Shown: piece by piece, positions 34,880-47,539 of the stretch
Numbering within the stretch: the stretch's first letter is position 1
Layout of the letters: every line of letters starts with the position of its first letter
Source: Bimuria novae-zelandiae CBS 107.79
Taxonomy: Eukaryota; Ascomycota; Dothideomycetes; Pleosporales; Didymosphaeriaceae
Direction of reading: 5' to 3'
Assembly (NCBI GenBank): GCA_010015655.1
Contig: ML976709.1
Span: forward strand, 292,434-356,433
Length of the DNA stretch: 64,000 nt
Notes under the pieces: generated by a model
Seen by the model: only the letters and a program-made list of their open reading frames with translations
Databases searched by the model: none
What the model was told of the DNA's origin: nothing
Program-made: the position numbers and the translations under genes

Positions 34880-37121
34880 TCACATGCGTGAGATGTCGTG
34901 GTTAGCCAGGTACAGTAGGTTCTCAAAGTCAGTCGCATGCTCGAACCCTCTCGGTGGATGGAAGAAGAGGTCTTGCGCAAACTCGTCGGGGAGCGGGATA
35001 TTTCCGAACGCCGGAAAGTCCACATTTTCGTTCGTACATAATTCGGTTCCCTGTGAAGTGGGCTTTGAAGGCATTTTGACTTCATCGCAGAACCCCTTCA
35101 CGAAGGCGCTGACGTTGAACCCCTTTCGTCTAGCGTGATGGGCATCTCTCGGAGCGGAGCCTAGCCTTCGCCGCTTCCAGCCGTTCTGCTCGCTAGCTGT
35201 GCTTGTCTGACCTGCTGGTGCATCTTGATCCCGATTCAACTCAGCCAGAAGTGACGAGAGCAATTTGGTACCCCGGGTGGCGATCATACTGTCAGCAGAG
35301 CCGAGGATCTCGACCACATCCTCCACAAGAGACTTATGTTCGCTATATTCAACCGACGTAGGTTCTCGGTGGAGAACGTCGAGCAAGAGGATGATGGCGG
35401 CTGCGATAGCGAAGGCCTGATAGATCCACAAGATAGGACTGTCTTCCTCCAACACAGCTTTGTACTCTTTGATGATGGTCTTGGAAGCTGCAAGACAGGT
35501 TCTGCGTGTGAAGGAGAAAGCTGGATTGACAAAGCTTTCGGACAAGAAAGACCGGTGTATCATAATGATCTTGTGTGAGGACGAGATTGCGAGCGCGTGT
35601 CTAGCCCAAGGTACGTATTGTGGCCAGCCATATTCGATCGGACGGTTGGACAAACATGACGGACACTCAGTCGTAACAAGAGTGCGAAGGCGCTTGTCCC
35701 ACTTCAAGACTTGGTCATATCTTGTGTAAGAAGTATTACATGCCATCAATGCGTCTTGGAGCTGTGGCATAATCGACGCTATCTTGTGAAGAAAGCGACC
35801 GTAGCTGGTGATGGTGGGCACGTCATCCGGAAGACTTTTCATGTCGTCGTGGCAGTTAATCGGAATGTCCGTAAGCGAATAGAGAGGGTTGATAAGGTAT
35901 GTTTCGTAGAATGACGTGCTGAACCAGTCCTGCGCGCAAAGCTGGGTCCACACGCGGCATCCGGTCTCTTTCTCGACGATGTTGTCCACGGCACCATCGG
36001 TCAACCGATGCAAGCCCAGCCCTTGAGCGATGCGAATAGCTGCGGCGAGATTTATAGCATGGGTATTCGAATTGCCTAGGAGGTGGGCACTGATGGTCAA
36101 CGTAGAGATGGTCTGGACGGAAAGTATGGACTGCGTAGCCGTGTAGTCGGCCTTGTTAAGACTAGAAACGGCTGCGAAGAACCATTTCCTACTCAGAAGA
36201 GCTCTTTCAAACGCCTTGAAGCCCCATGCCTGTGTCTGTGATGGAGGAGCACAAGTCATGCTGCCCGCGAGGATACTAAAGAGCAAGCCAACCCACTGGA
36301 GGTTCACGCGATCCTTCACTTCGTGATCATCATGGATGGCACCAGAAAATCTGTCGTAAAAGATTTTGAGTTGTTGACGGAAAGTAGGAGCGTGGTATGA
36401 GTTGTGGTACCACAGGAGTGACGATTCGTGGTAGTCCGCCAATTGCCAGACTTGCCTCGGGTCTGGAAGTAGCAGCTGCAATATGTTGGTAGTGTTACTG
36501 GTCTCCTCCAGGCCATCAGGCACATCACAAACGTCTCCATGCTCAGTAGCAGCGGACGTCATATCTGCTTGTGGTGATACAACTGACTGATAGTCCGGGT
36601 TCTTCCGCTTGCCCCATGCTAGAAATTCTAGTATTGCAACAGCATTTTCTACTACTGGACCATCTTCATCGTCCTCTATATCTTCTGACTCCCCTTGGGA
36701 ACATTGCGGATGAGTCTGAGCGCGAAGCCTAGGATCAAGCGGTGGCTGACTCGAAGGTGCGGCGCTGGGAGGACTTTCTCGTTCTTCTAGTTGCGCCTCC
36801 AAATCCAGGACTTTACGTCGCAGTTTATTGAGCTCTTCGTGGGTAGATGATGAGTATGAATCAGGGTGAGGCTGCATATGGTCGATATTGGACACCGATG
36901 AGGCCGATGCTGTTGGGTCAAGCGAGCAGCTGTCATGTTCGCCTCTTGCCATCTATTAGATTCATATTACTCTGTTTGTTCGATAACTAACCAACTTACC
37001 TCCTCAAACAATTACTACACGGAACTGTTTTCGAGCACTTGACCTTTCGCCGGGTACAATTAAGACACGCTGTCTTAGTACGATGATAACCATGTCCCGT
37101 TGAGCTCAAATTGGGCGACAT
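34880..37121 (-). CDS. Zn2Cys6 fungal transcription factor with fungal_trans domain
   Basis: A protein of 728 aa from exon 1 (37121-37000) and exon 2 (36944-34880). The 55-nt intron interrupts the zinc cluster, a common position. The cluster is CLNCTRRKVKCSKTVPCSNC (Cys 19, 22, 29, 35, 38) plus Cys47 (RRGEHDSC). A leucine-rich coiled coil (ELNKLRRKVLDLEAQLEER) follows at about residues 80-98. The middle-homology fungal_trans domain spans about 190-500 (LLPDPRQVWQLADYH, WVGLLFSILAGSM, QGLGLHRL). The C-terminus is acidic/aromatic. It shares a neighbourhood with a hydrolase, two XanA-like dioxygenases and a permease, so it is a candidate local regulator (inference only). The start at 37121 was chosen as the Met closest to the cluster. 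Confidence 0.85.
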
Positions 37122-37505
37122 GTTGCTTTGGCCTTGGATGCTGAAAAACTGGAACGAAAGCAAACGGGCGGGGAATGTGCATCCATCTTGTAAAAGTGAT
37201 GTTTTTCGCCCTGTACGTAAATTCGGAAGGATGAACGGAGCGGCAGAGCTGATGCTATCAGTGCGCACTGGCCAGGTGTGATAAACGCGCTGCATCTGAT
37301 TGGCTCTTGGCGTTGTACCCCATCTTCGATGCGACATCGCAGACCCTTCCCCACGAAACATCCTCGTCCACGCATCACATTCTGTACCCGCACTTCATGA
37401 ATGTGCCGGCGACCTCCGCACAGGCATCGTGTGCTTCCATTGAAGACAATAAAAAGCACTTGTTTGCATAGTGGCCGCTTCATACCACCTCCATTGACTC
37501 TGTGC

Positions 37506-38515
37506 TTATCCCGAACTATCTATGCTCTGCAGCAGTTTATTTACAGCCGCAGCTACTGCTGAAGTGTCTTCGAGAATCGGCTGATGTCCGCTTTTCACAA
37601 CCTCCACCCAAGACTTGCCCGCTATTAGCTCACTCAAAGTCTGAGATTTTGCAATAGGGCCTGCATCGCCGTATTAGCATGGATTGTGGCCGAAATCACG
37701 CCATGGGAAAGAGCCTGGTGCTTACTGAGAGTATCCAGATCACCTGCGACCAACATAGTTGGGGCTGTTATTCTGGAGTAGTCTGGATCTTTGTGGTCCA
37801 GCCCTACAACTGCCTCACAGGTTTGCGCGTAGCCCTCGCTATCTGAAAGGGCTACTGCCTTCGCAACCGCCTGCCTCAGATTGGGATTGATGGGTCGTAG
37901 TTCGTCGGCGGGAAAATTACTCTTTGCAGCCATCTCGGCAGCGAATGCTATACCGTGCTTCCTAGTGCCTGCAGCGAGACCTAGCATGCGTTCTCTGGCC
38001 GCTGGGATATGCGCTGCGGACTGGATGCTAGTGAAGAGCACGAGGCCGGCAACATTTTCGGGACGCTTTGCGGCGTAGTGCATGGCAACGGCAGTGCCGA
38101 GCGAATGTCCAAACAGGATGATCTGTTTAAGGAGCCGTCAGTCTGGCTGGCGGTTCTGAGTACTTACGTATCCTTTGCTTACGAAGATCATCTGGGAAGT
38201 GAAGAGCATCATGCATACCTTTGTTTTTCCCGCATCATCAGAAGATCCTTGTACATGTGCGATGAATTCGTCCACGTCGGAGACATGACCGTTGATACTC
38301 AAGGATTTCTCAGTCGTTGGCAGCGAAGATTGGCCAAATCCTGGAAAGTCGAGCAGTATGATCCTGTATTTGGAAGGTAGCAATGGAAGAAGCGGTGTGT
38401 ATGTTTCGGTAGAGCCGCCCAGGCCGTGGAGACAGACTATCAGTGGTCCTGATTCTGCACCAGTCTGCTTGTAATGCAGCTTTGCACCTGATTCCGCGGT
38501 GTAGAAGGAAGACAT
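37506..38515 (-). CDS. Alpha/beta hydrolase
   Basis: The preferred model is 38515-38219, 38122-37726, 37660-37506, encoding 282 aa. The fold signatures are the oxyanion segment LHGLGGSTETY (29-39), nucleophile elbow GHSLG with Ser106, acid GDLD (Asp227 or Asp229) and His257 in SGHQPIL. The 3' intron (37661-37725) is required: without it the frame ends before the catalytic His. The 5' intron is either 96 nt (38123-38218, cleaner protein) or 45 nt (38123-38167, canonical GTAAGT, adding 17 residues). The substrate is unknown; small esterases or lactonases of this fold often sit in catabolic clusters. It is divergently transcribed from the dioxygenase at 38801, 285 bp apart, so the two may share a control region. 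Confidence 0.85.
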
Positions 38516-38622
38516 GATGGTAAGATGATTTCGCTTTCGTGCTTTCTAACAAGTATACCTTCTATCAGCGAGCTTCAAGTTACTAGTGCAAGGAAGAAGT
38601 GCGCTATCGCTCAAGGAAAGGT

Positions 38623-38640
38623 CTCGGACAAAAGCCCGAG
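38623..38640. promoter_or_regulatory. CTCGG-N8-CCGAG inverted repeat in a divergent promoter
   Basis: Perfect 5-bp arms containing CGG triplets, separated by 8 bp, lie between the hydrolase and dioxygenase starts. Zn2Cys6 dimers bind inverted CGG triplets with factor-specific spacing, and a Zn2Cys6 gene lies 1.5 kb away. The UaY purine-pathway consensus uses a 6-bp spacer, so it is not that site. The function is inferred. Confidence 0.35.
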
Positions 38641-38800
38641 GCCGTCGGCCGAGCTCTTGGCAACACACCCGCTCATCCCCACGGCTTGTCTATATACGGG
38701 AATCAGTGGTAGGTGGCATCGTGAGACATATGCTAAAGAAGAGGGTAGTTTACAGTACTCCGAAGCACTTCACAACCAATATTGCTACTGTACAGTGATC

Positions 38801-40240
38801 ATGGTCATTACCGCCACTCTTACCGACGAGCCGCATCTGCGACTTGTGGCCTCGAAGTCTGCATTTACTCTGCCACACGCTACAGAGTCCACTGGTCGGA
38901 TCGATTTGATCGAGCATGGGCCTCAGAGCAAAATCGATTTTGGTGCGAAGATCTATGGCATTGATCTGAACAATTTCACCGATGCTGACTTTGACTTCAT
39001 CTCGGATGCTCTTCACAAGTACAAGTTTTTGGTGTTCAAGGAGCAGCCGAATATGCTGGATCCGCGCCGTAAGTATGATCCAGGGCTATGCAACAGCATA
39101 CTAACAAGCACTAGAACAATACAAACTCACAGCATGGTAAGCTTTGTCAAGGACGAGTGGGATGCCTGGTTGCGACTTACTCGACCAGCTTCGACCCTGA
39201 TGAGAAAACCGGCGGATTTGCTCACGGAGCCGACCCCTTCTTGACTGAGCACAATGGCATTAAGATCTACGGCCTGCCTAAGAGACCTGCGATTCCTATC
39301 CAGCCTCAGGTCCACATTCTAGGGCGAGGACCCCTGCCAGAAGGCCACTATCAGTTTCCGCCAGGTTTCGAGGTCCAAGGAATCGATCACGAGGAATTCC
39401 ATTTGCCTCCTCACATCCCTCCAGAACAGCGAGAAGCCGGCGCTAGCAGATTCTACCAGTGGCACTTCGATGCGTCGTTGTACAACATTCCCCCGCCGCG
39501 AGTGGGCTGTCTCCTGGCTGTACGCACTCCCAAAGGGCCTGATGTCACAGTGCGATGGGATGATGGAACTGGTACCGAGATGAAGATTGCTCCAGGTGCG
39601 ACGGCGATGGTGGCTGGCTCCCGAGCCCTGGAGCTGCTCGATCCCGAGACCAAGAACATTGTCATGCATAGCAGGATCGAATATGCGCCGCATGCTTTCG
39701 TCTGGATGTCTACTGCGCACAGTGCAAGGTTAGGTCATCTCCTCGAGACGGAAGGCCTAGAGAAGCCGCTGGATCAGCTACCGCCTTGGTCGCAGGACAA
39801 GGTCTGCGTCTACCCCATGGTATGGACAAACCCGAAGACCGGGGAGAAGAGCCTGCAAGTTCATGGTCAAGGAGCATTCAAGCTGTATCTGAAGGATACC
39901 GCCGATGGCCCAGAGAGGGTGGTGGACGATTTGGCCGAAGTCCGCGCCTTCATGCAGAAGTAGGTTCAGGAAATCTCTTGAGGCAGTTCTATTGCTAAAC
40001 CCCTCGACTAGGATTATGCGCCCAGTTATTAGTCCGGAGAACATCTACGCTCACCCGCACGAGGAGCAGGATGTCATACTGTGGTACAACCGAGCTTTAT
40101 GGCACAGCATTGTAAGTCCGCGGGATACCTTGTGCTTTGACACGTCGCTGACGAAATGCTAGACCGAGTTCCCCAAGTCTTACGGACCGAGGGTCATGCA
40201 TCAGTGTAATATTGCCGCCAGTGATCACCCGTCCGGGTAG
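38801..40240 (+). CDS. TauD/TfdA-family Fe(II)/2-oxoglutarate dioxygenase, XanA-like
   Basis: Five exons (38801-39068, 39115-39136, 39189-39959, 40012-40111, 40163-40240) give 412 aa, with introns of 46-52 nt. Iron ligands are visible: HxD as His189/Asp191 in FYQWHFDASLY, and the distal His385 in ALWHS. Arg397 in YGPRVMHQ is the expected 2-oxoglutarate contact. The wording around them (TVRWDDGTG, VWTNPKTGEKSLQVHG) is close to the fungal xanthine dioxygenase XanA and to the second gene at 56624. However, it carries an extra segment at about 145-180 (PEGHYQF to QREAG). It may therefore be a divergent paralogue with another substrate. Start at 38801 has a TGATCATGG context. The 22-nt second exon is unusually small but restores the frame. 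Confidence 0.85.
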
Positions 40241-40452
40241 GAGGTACGACAGTTGCATTCAAACTCTTGATGTTGAATCCTTATGGCGATTTAGATCTCA
40301 ATACAATATCCCTGATTAGCTACTTTTGCTCTCGCAACTTGAATGTTGTCATTTGCTCATGATATTGATCGAAATCAAATGTGTGCAGTACGGTTTCATG
40401 ATGTTCCGTGGTTTCTGAGCATCTGATTTTCGCGCATTCGTTCCGTGGTTGT

Positions 40453-40460
40453 GAGCGTAC
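40453..40460. repeat. Left 8-bp target site duplication of the hAT element (GAGCGTAC)
   Basis: GAGCGTAC here and again at 55888-55895, immediately outside the matching TAGGGATGYTG ends of the element. Eight-bp duplications are diagnostic of hAT transposition. Confidence 0.9.
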
Positions 40461-40632
40461 TAGGGATGTTGGATTACCGTAATTTTCGAGCCATTCCGGT
40501 ATTACCGTAATGTCGTAATTACGGTAATTACTGGTATTTTGGTACAATCTTGGCACGGTGAATTGAGCCAATCGGTGCCTTTCTTGGTCTAATTATCACA
40601 TATAGAACTAGATGCAATTGAATCTATGTATG

Positions 40633-40900
40633 CTAGGTATCTTCTAGATCTTTGGGACGCTCTTCATGTACTTGTCCGGCCGGGTAATCGAGCAATGGGC
40701 CATCATCTTCATGCTCGTCGGCGTCAACTTGTTCGGGCACTTCTGACAGGTCGAAAAACTGGGCATCCTTAGCCGTAATTAAGTTGCGAATGCGCAGGTT
40801 ATACAAAACACTAGCTTTTCGACCTAGGCATTGACGAGACGATTGCGTACTTTATTATAGAGAAATCCATACTCGCTCTAGTTACGTTTAGCTGCTCCCG
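40633..40900 (-). pseudogene. C-terminal fragment of a hAT transposase
   Basis: On the minus strand, YNKVRNRLVNA and VEKLV then LYNLRIRNLITAKDAQFF (with one frame change) resemble the end of the hAT dimerisation domain. An acidic tail follows (DADEHEDDGPLLDYP) and a stop at 40633-40635. No N-terminal part is in the window. Confidence 0.6.
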
Positions 40901-42889
40901 TCGAAGTTATTTTCCCGGCAGCAATTACCGTGTCTGTGCGCGCAATGCGCGGATTCGCGCAATGCAACACTAACACCATAAACGCTCTATTAGTAATAAG
41001 GCTATAGAACTACCCACAATTAATATTATTATAAGATTTTTTAGGGAAGTACTATATTAACACTTATAATTAATTTACGCTATTTAAATTTATTTAGAAG
41101 CTTAACGTTGCGGCTACGCTGTATAAATTTAGTTAGGGCAGTACATGCGCCCTTTAAGGCCTTCCTAATATTTATAGCATTAATAATACGTTTCTAACGC
41201 TTTCTGCTCTGTAGAGATGGCTGAGAGGCCTTTTTCTTACCATTTTAGGATAATTGAAGAGCTTTTTCTGCGTTGTAGGTAGACTTCTGGGTAGCGCGCT
41301 AAGCTGCCTTTTTAGCCCTCTCCTTCTCCTTTGCCTTCTTAGCTGCGTCTCGCGTAGCACGCTTTTCCTGCTATATTTTCTCCTTATATAGCTTAGCTGC
41401 CTTCTTTAGCTCTACTATTTCTACTTTTTAAAGTTACTTTTACTTATTCTCTTACTTTTTAATAAATTAACGAATACGTGTTTCCCTTATTTTTCTTAGT
41501 AACTAAAAGACTAATCTACTATAATACTCTAAATACTATTAGAAATTTAAAGTTTTACCTTTTTTTTTTATACTTTTACTTTATTAATAGCGCCTGCCTT
41601 AGCCTATTATTTTTATAGTAGAGTAGCTTATTTTGCACGAAAAGGTAGTAGCGTAACTAATAAAGCTTTTATATATTTTTATTATCCTAATTCTTTACTA
41701 TAGAGCGTAGAAGCCTATTTATCTTTTTTTTTAATTATAATTACTAAGCCCTAATAAAGACCTATTACCTAATTCTTAATTATAAGTAAACCTATTAAGG
41801 ATAAAATTAGGATTAAGTAGTAATATTTTTATTACTCTAATAAAGCTTAAGATAGTTAATTCCTTAAAAGACGCCTTTTATATATTTTAGAATAAAGAGA
41901 AAAAGTTACCTTTAGTAATAAAAGCTAGGCCCTAGCTTCTTTAAAGGTATTATAATAGCTCTGCTAAGTAGGCTATTAATAAAGGCTTAAATATTATAAC
42001 GTTAAGTAGCTAAAGCGTATAAGTTAAATAAGGAGGCAGGATAGTAAGTAGAATTTTATTCTAATTATAATAGTTAATAAAGTCTATAGTAATATAAGAT
42101 CTATAGCTATCTATAATTAAAAGTTAATATAATTATTACGTCTTCTCTTTTATACAGCAATAGAACACTTGTTTAAGCTAAGTAAGCCTAATATTATTGT
42201 TTATCTAGTTAGAGGGTGATAAAGTAATAAAGACTTTATAATATTCTACCTTAATATCCTCTACTTAGCTTAATTAGAAGCCCTTGTTAGTGGCCTTATA
42301 AATAAGGCTTAGTGACAGAGCTAATCTATTAGCGTAAATATATATTAGGAGCGTAATCTATGCGCGATTGCTATCTTAGAGTAATACCTTAACCTTTTTT
42401 TCTCTTATATTTGTTTGCTAAATATTCTCTTTAATCTACTAATAATACTAATTAGGTAGCCTTTCTTATCTATATTATAAATATAATAAGGATCTATATA
42501 ATATTAATTTATCTTACTATATAGAAGGTTAAAAAAGTAGCGATATTTATTTACTAAATTAGCGTTGTGGCGATTACTATCTATACTAACTATTTATTAT
42601 AAAATAAGATAAATACTATACTAGTTAATAAAGTAGGTAACCTAGTCGCTATTATAGAGGCAAAATTCTGTATTATCTCTCTAGTAGGAGGTATATATCT
42701 CTTTATAAGGCTTTTAATATATTATAAGCTCCTGCTCTTACTGTAGAGTAAGCTTTTATTAATTAATTACTTGCTCTTCGCGTGGACGCGTTTTAGTTTA
42801 ATATCTTTATAATAAAGTTAATAGCTAGATACTATGCTTAGCTATAATTTTTTTTATAAGAAAAGTTTTTACAAAATTTTAGTAATTCT

Positions 42890-42894
42890 AGCAC
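42890..42894. repeat. 5-bp target duplication AGCAC of the outer copia element
   Basis: AGCAC at 42890-42894 and again at 53552-53556, directly outside the two LTRs. Confidence 0.85.
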
Positions 42895-43097
42895 TGTCGC
42901 GGTGAGCAGAGCGCTGAGCGGACAGTACGCAGTGGAAAAGATTACAGGATTAAACTAAGGTTATTCTATCTAGAAGCTACAGAAGGTATAGGTGCGCAGG
43001 CACAAACAACGCTAGTCCTAGACAGAAAAAAGGTAAGTCGCAACCATATTAAGGTAGGAGCAACTATCTTATAGAGTAAGAGCCATAAACCGTGACA
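42895..43097 (-). repeat. 3' LTR of the outer copia element
   Basis: 203 bp, TG...CA ends intact. It matches 53349-53551 with scattered transitions. Confidence 0.85.
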
Positions 43098-46000
43098 CAC
43101 CCCCCAGCTGGCGTGGACGCCCAGGCAAGGAGTTAATAACAGCTAATTAGTATTAGTGTATATAGATACTATTAAGATTGTTGCTATTAGTTTAACGCAG
43201 GCCCTTTAGACGCTTAGTAACATTAACGAGGCTAATTTGGCGGACGAAGTCTGCAAACTTCTACTTAGGTAAAATCTTTATAAGTCCATCGGCAGGCATA
43301 TAGTTAGTAGGGACCTATTTAACGTTAATACGAAAGGCTTCGACTTCCTATTAAATCCAGAGCTAGTAGATATTAACATATTTAACCTTTATATAAAGCT
43401 TGTCTTGCTATTTAGTAATAATACTAATAGTCTGTTAATTGTTACACCAGATAGTAGGTGTATAGTTAAGAGTAAGGTTAATACTAGAGAAGAATCGCAT
43501 CTATTCTTCTATCTATAAGCTAGTAAGTAATAGAGCTAGTAATTTAGATTCTATAGTTAATTTCGTGACTGTGCGTTGTACTATTAACTTCTAGTTAATT
43601 ATTAGTCTACTAAACTTAAAAGCATAGCCTTAAGAGCTTCGGCGAGTCTTAGGCTTGTCAGCGTATAAGGCGTTAGAGGATCTAAAGAAGAGAGGATCGC
43701 GATATATTAGATCGTTAGATAGATACTTAGCTATATCCTGCGCGCCAGCAGAGGCTTCAAGTGCGAGAGCCTTCGTGCTGAGTAGGTAGCGCCAGGTCTT
43801 CCGGATTTTCGAGATGTGTGACTGTCCTGGGTTAGTAAGGTGACAAGCAAAGACGACGTGCGTTCAGGCGACGTCAGGTCTACCCCAGACAGCGATATAT
43901 GCGAGAGAGCTAACTAGTTACTAATAGAGCTTTGTTCGCGATAAATCAGGCTCCTTAGTAGACTGTGGTAGCTAGTTCTTTGCTAGTAGAATGTCTAGAG
44001 CCTTGCCTATCAGACTTGTTAATAATTAAGCCAATCAAGCCGATCTAACCAAATTTAGTAACATGTTAACCAACGCGAGCTAGTGAATTACCATATTAGG
44101 TTAGACTAGCTTAATTAGCTTAATTATTAATAAGTCTATTGCCTATAGCTTTGATGCTAAATCGAGCGCATACCTTATTAATAAACACGTCCTAGACTAG
44201 CCACGTCTTGTGCAGGACTCGATCGCGTATAATGTAGATTCTAAGAAACCAGGTAAGGTCTCCTATAGCTTTAATGTTGTATAGGACCACCAGATCCTTC
44301 TTAAAAGACCTGTGGTGATAGGCATTAGACTAATGATATGCTATAATAATGTCGTTAATATAGATAAATAGGATAAGCTAGCGGCTCGTGTATAAGCAAG
44401 GAAAGCCTTTAACTAGCTTTAGACCTAGCTTAATAAGTTGTTAACGTAGTTTGTTGTACCATAGGATTAGTGACTCCTTTAGGCCGTACAGGGCGTGGAG
44501 TACTAGCATAATCTCGCCTGTAGTATGGCGGAACGCCTCAGGTGTTTCAGCGTACAGTTTTTAATTAATCTTAGCGTTTAGGAAGGCAGTAGGGACATCG
44601 TACTACTTTAGCTCTAGACTAAAGTAATTAGCGATTATAATAAGAGCGTAAAAGTTATAAATTATAAGTATAGTAGCGTATATATTGTTAAGTAGAGCTT
44701 AAAGATCTCTTTAAATAACGAGTTAAGCTTTAAACCGTAAGAGATATCCTTCTTCGTCGATCTTATATACGAATATCTATATTAATAGTAGCACCTTAGC
44801 GTCTATAGTAGCCTTTATTTTTATAGTCTTCTTAAAGACTCCTTTAGCGCGTAGAGCTTACCACTTAACCTCTATAGCGCGTTAAAATTAATTACTAAAT
44901 GTATATATTTTAAGCTACTTTATTGCCTTCGGCAGAGGTGGCAGCTGTAATTAATAAATTTTTAGTATCTTATCTATAGTAGGTATAGAGTAAATCTTGG
45001 TTAAAAATACATAGAGATAGTTAATAAAAGGTGTAGCTCCTAGCGCTATTACGTATGTGTAAATTATAAAGTTATTTAGATCTTTCTACTTTCGATTGCG
45101 TTTACTAGTAATAATTAAGCTCGTATTAGTTAGGTCTAAATTAACGTCTCGTGGAGCTCTCTCGCCGCGTTAGCGATAGCCCTCGGGTACTTTATTACTC
45201 TTAGGAGTGTGATTGCTTGTGGCAATAGATATTATAGGTCTTAGAGTAGGCAGCTGTTGCTATTGCTGTGTCGATTCGAATACGTCGTCTATCTATTCAC
45301 CCCCCACCTGGGAGCCTGCAGCTCTCGAAGCTGAGGTCGTAGGTGTCTCTACTAGGTAGCGACGTTAACGAGTAGTTAATAGATCTTTAATACTAATATT
45401 ATTATATTAATATTCTTTTAGATATTTAAGTAGTTTAATTACCGCTTCGAGCACTAACCCTAATATATACCTATCTATTCTATTAAAGAAGAGTATAGGT
45501 TCGAATACGACGTCGCGGGTAACAATAATAGTGTCTTTTATAGGTAGCTAAATACGGAAGATATTAGTACCTTAGTAATTAATAAGGTGGCTAATTAGAG
45601 TGCGCGATTTAAGCTTATTAATAGCTCTTAGATTACGATTATAGATATAGGCGCGACAGCTAATAGGCCTTATATAAGTAATAAGTAGCTTTTGTCCCTA
45701 TACTACCTTATACGGTGTCTTCCAGCCTAGTGCTTTGGTAGGCGTGTAATTAAGGATATATGCGGCGGTGCGATACAGCTTATATAATAGACTCTTTGGC
45801 AGATTGGCGTGTATGCGTATAGCGCGAGCTTGCTACGTTAGTACTCCGCCAGCGCGTTTAATAAGTCTATTTGGTTCTTTTATGCTAGGTAGTACTGGCT
45901 TATATAGCATGTCTAGTTCTTCTATTATGTTAATAAGATCGTTTTTAAATCCTTTCTCGTTATCGCATTAAATAGTGACTACGTTAGCGTTATACACGCG

Positions 46001-47226
46001 CTGGATCTTGCGGATTAAAGATATAAACTAACGTGTAAGAGTTAACTTATCCTTTCGCTTAACTGTAGCGATTTCATGCCACTTTAAGTACTCGTCTATA
46101 GAGTGTAGGGCGTACTTGCTACTATTAATGCATTCCTCTCCTACAGGGATAATATAAATAATATCTATTATAATTTAATAAAATAGTTATTATGCACAGC
46201 TCTTAGCCAGGCGTCTTAAAATAATATAAGTTATTTAAGCTTTAATATATATTTAATAAAGATAGTCTATGTGTTCTCCTGTTAGTTAAACGCTAGTGAC
46301 GTTTACCTCTAGTTATTTAACTACCTTATAGCCCGGGTGGCCCTAGATCTAATATATAACACGTTAGTTAATAACGTTAGTTAGCTTTAGTGCGTACGAC
46401 AGGCGATATAATACTCTAAACGTACTTAGTGTTAAGTAGAGTAATAATAAAGGTAGTTAATATAATGGCTCTGCGTTAATAAGCTAGTGACCTCCGTTGT
46501 ACTTAAGTTATGCGATAACGTAGGACGGCTAATACATATATAGGGCATTTTGGCTAGAGTTAAAGTGAATAGACTCTATACGACAGCGAGCGAGTCCCAA
46601 TACACTTGTAAGAAAGCCTTTAACGTACGCGACGTGCGTTAGCTCTAGCGTCTATAGTCTATATAGTGTACAAGCGACGAGTTTCATCGTGCCCCAAGCT
46701 ATAATAAGGATGTGGCTATTGCCAGCATGGAGGTAGCGACGCTTCGGATTATCGTTCATCCTCTTCCAGCCGTGCCATGACTCTGTATTGATAACGTGGG
46801 TGTTCGACCCTGGATCAACGATCCATCGATTGAGAAGCTCAGTCTTGTCAGTGTCATCTCCAACCATTACTGTAAGCTCTCCCTCAGGCTCAGTATTGGT
46901 ATCCAGCGTAATCATGTTTGAAACGTCATTTGATCGAGATTCGAGTGATTCGAGTTCGAGAGAATCGACTTGATCGATACTAATATGTGATAGGCCAGCA
47001 ACTGCCACAAAGGTGTTACTGTCTTCAGCAGGAGGATTACTATCATTAATTCGCAGTAATCTAGTATTCTGTGGTTATTAGGCTACCTATTTAGTTAGAG
47101 TAGTCTTAATGCGCTTATTAATTTTAGGGTCTTTTTATACTTCCTTAACCTTCTGCATAGCCTTAGTAGTAGGCTAATAGTCCTTTGGACGTTGTAGGTA
47201 TCGTGTGTTAAGGATAAAGTAGTTAG

Positions 47227-47370
47227 TGTCAGTTGCCCTGGTGACCCTACGGTCCACCGTGCACCTGCTTAGTCATCGATTCTCTGTTCGTGTACTATAG
47301 ATAGCTAGTCTCAGCACACACACAATACACATCGACTTTCTGTCCACTTTTGAGCCCCACTCATCTGTCA
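47227..47370 (+). repeat. 5' LTR of the inner copia element
   Basis: Begins TGTCAGTTGCCCTGG and ends CTCATCTGTCA. The primer-binding site should lie in GGTTATGTCGCCC directly after it; the matching tRNA was not identified. Confidence 0.9.
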
Positions 47371-47539
47371 GGTTATGTCGCCCTTCTAAGCGCAGCCTGC
47401 TGTCGATCTCAGTACTTACGCCGGATCTGACACCGCAGAAGCCAACGCTGCACCGTCAGAGACGAAGCGGAACGAACCCTGCACCGCCGAAGCTGCAGAG
47501 ACCCAGTAGAGCCCTAGCGAGCTCATACTAATCTACAAC

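Noticed and set aside
38623..38640. UaY purine-regulator binding site
   Set aside because: The consensus requires TCGG and CCGA six bases apart; here the spacing is eight, so it was reported only as a generic inverted CGG repeat.
40479..40545. Short ACCGTAAT/ATTACGGT repeats as a CRISPR-like array
   Set aside because: Copies are irregularly spaced and in both orientations, and the same motifs recur at the other hAT end; they are subterminal hAT repeats.
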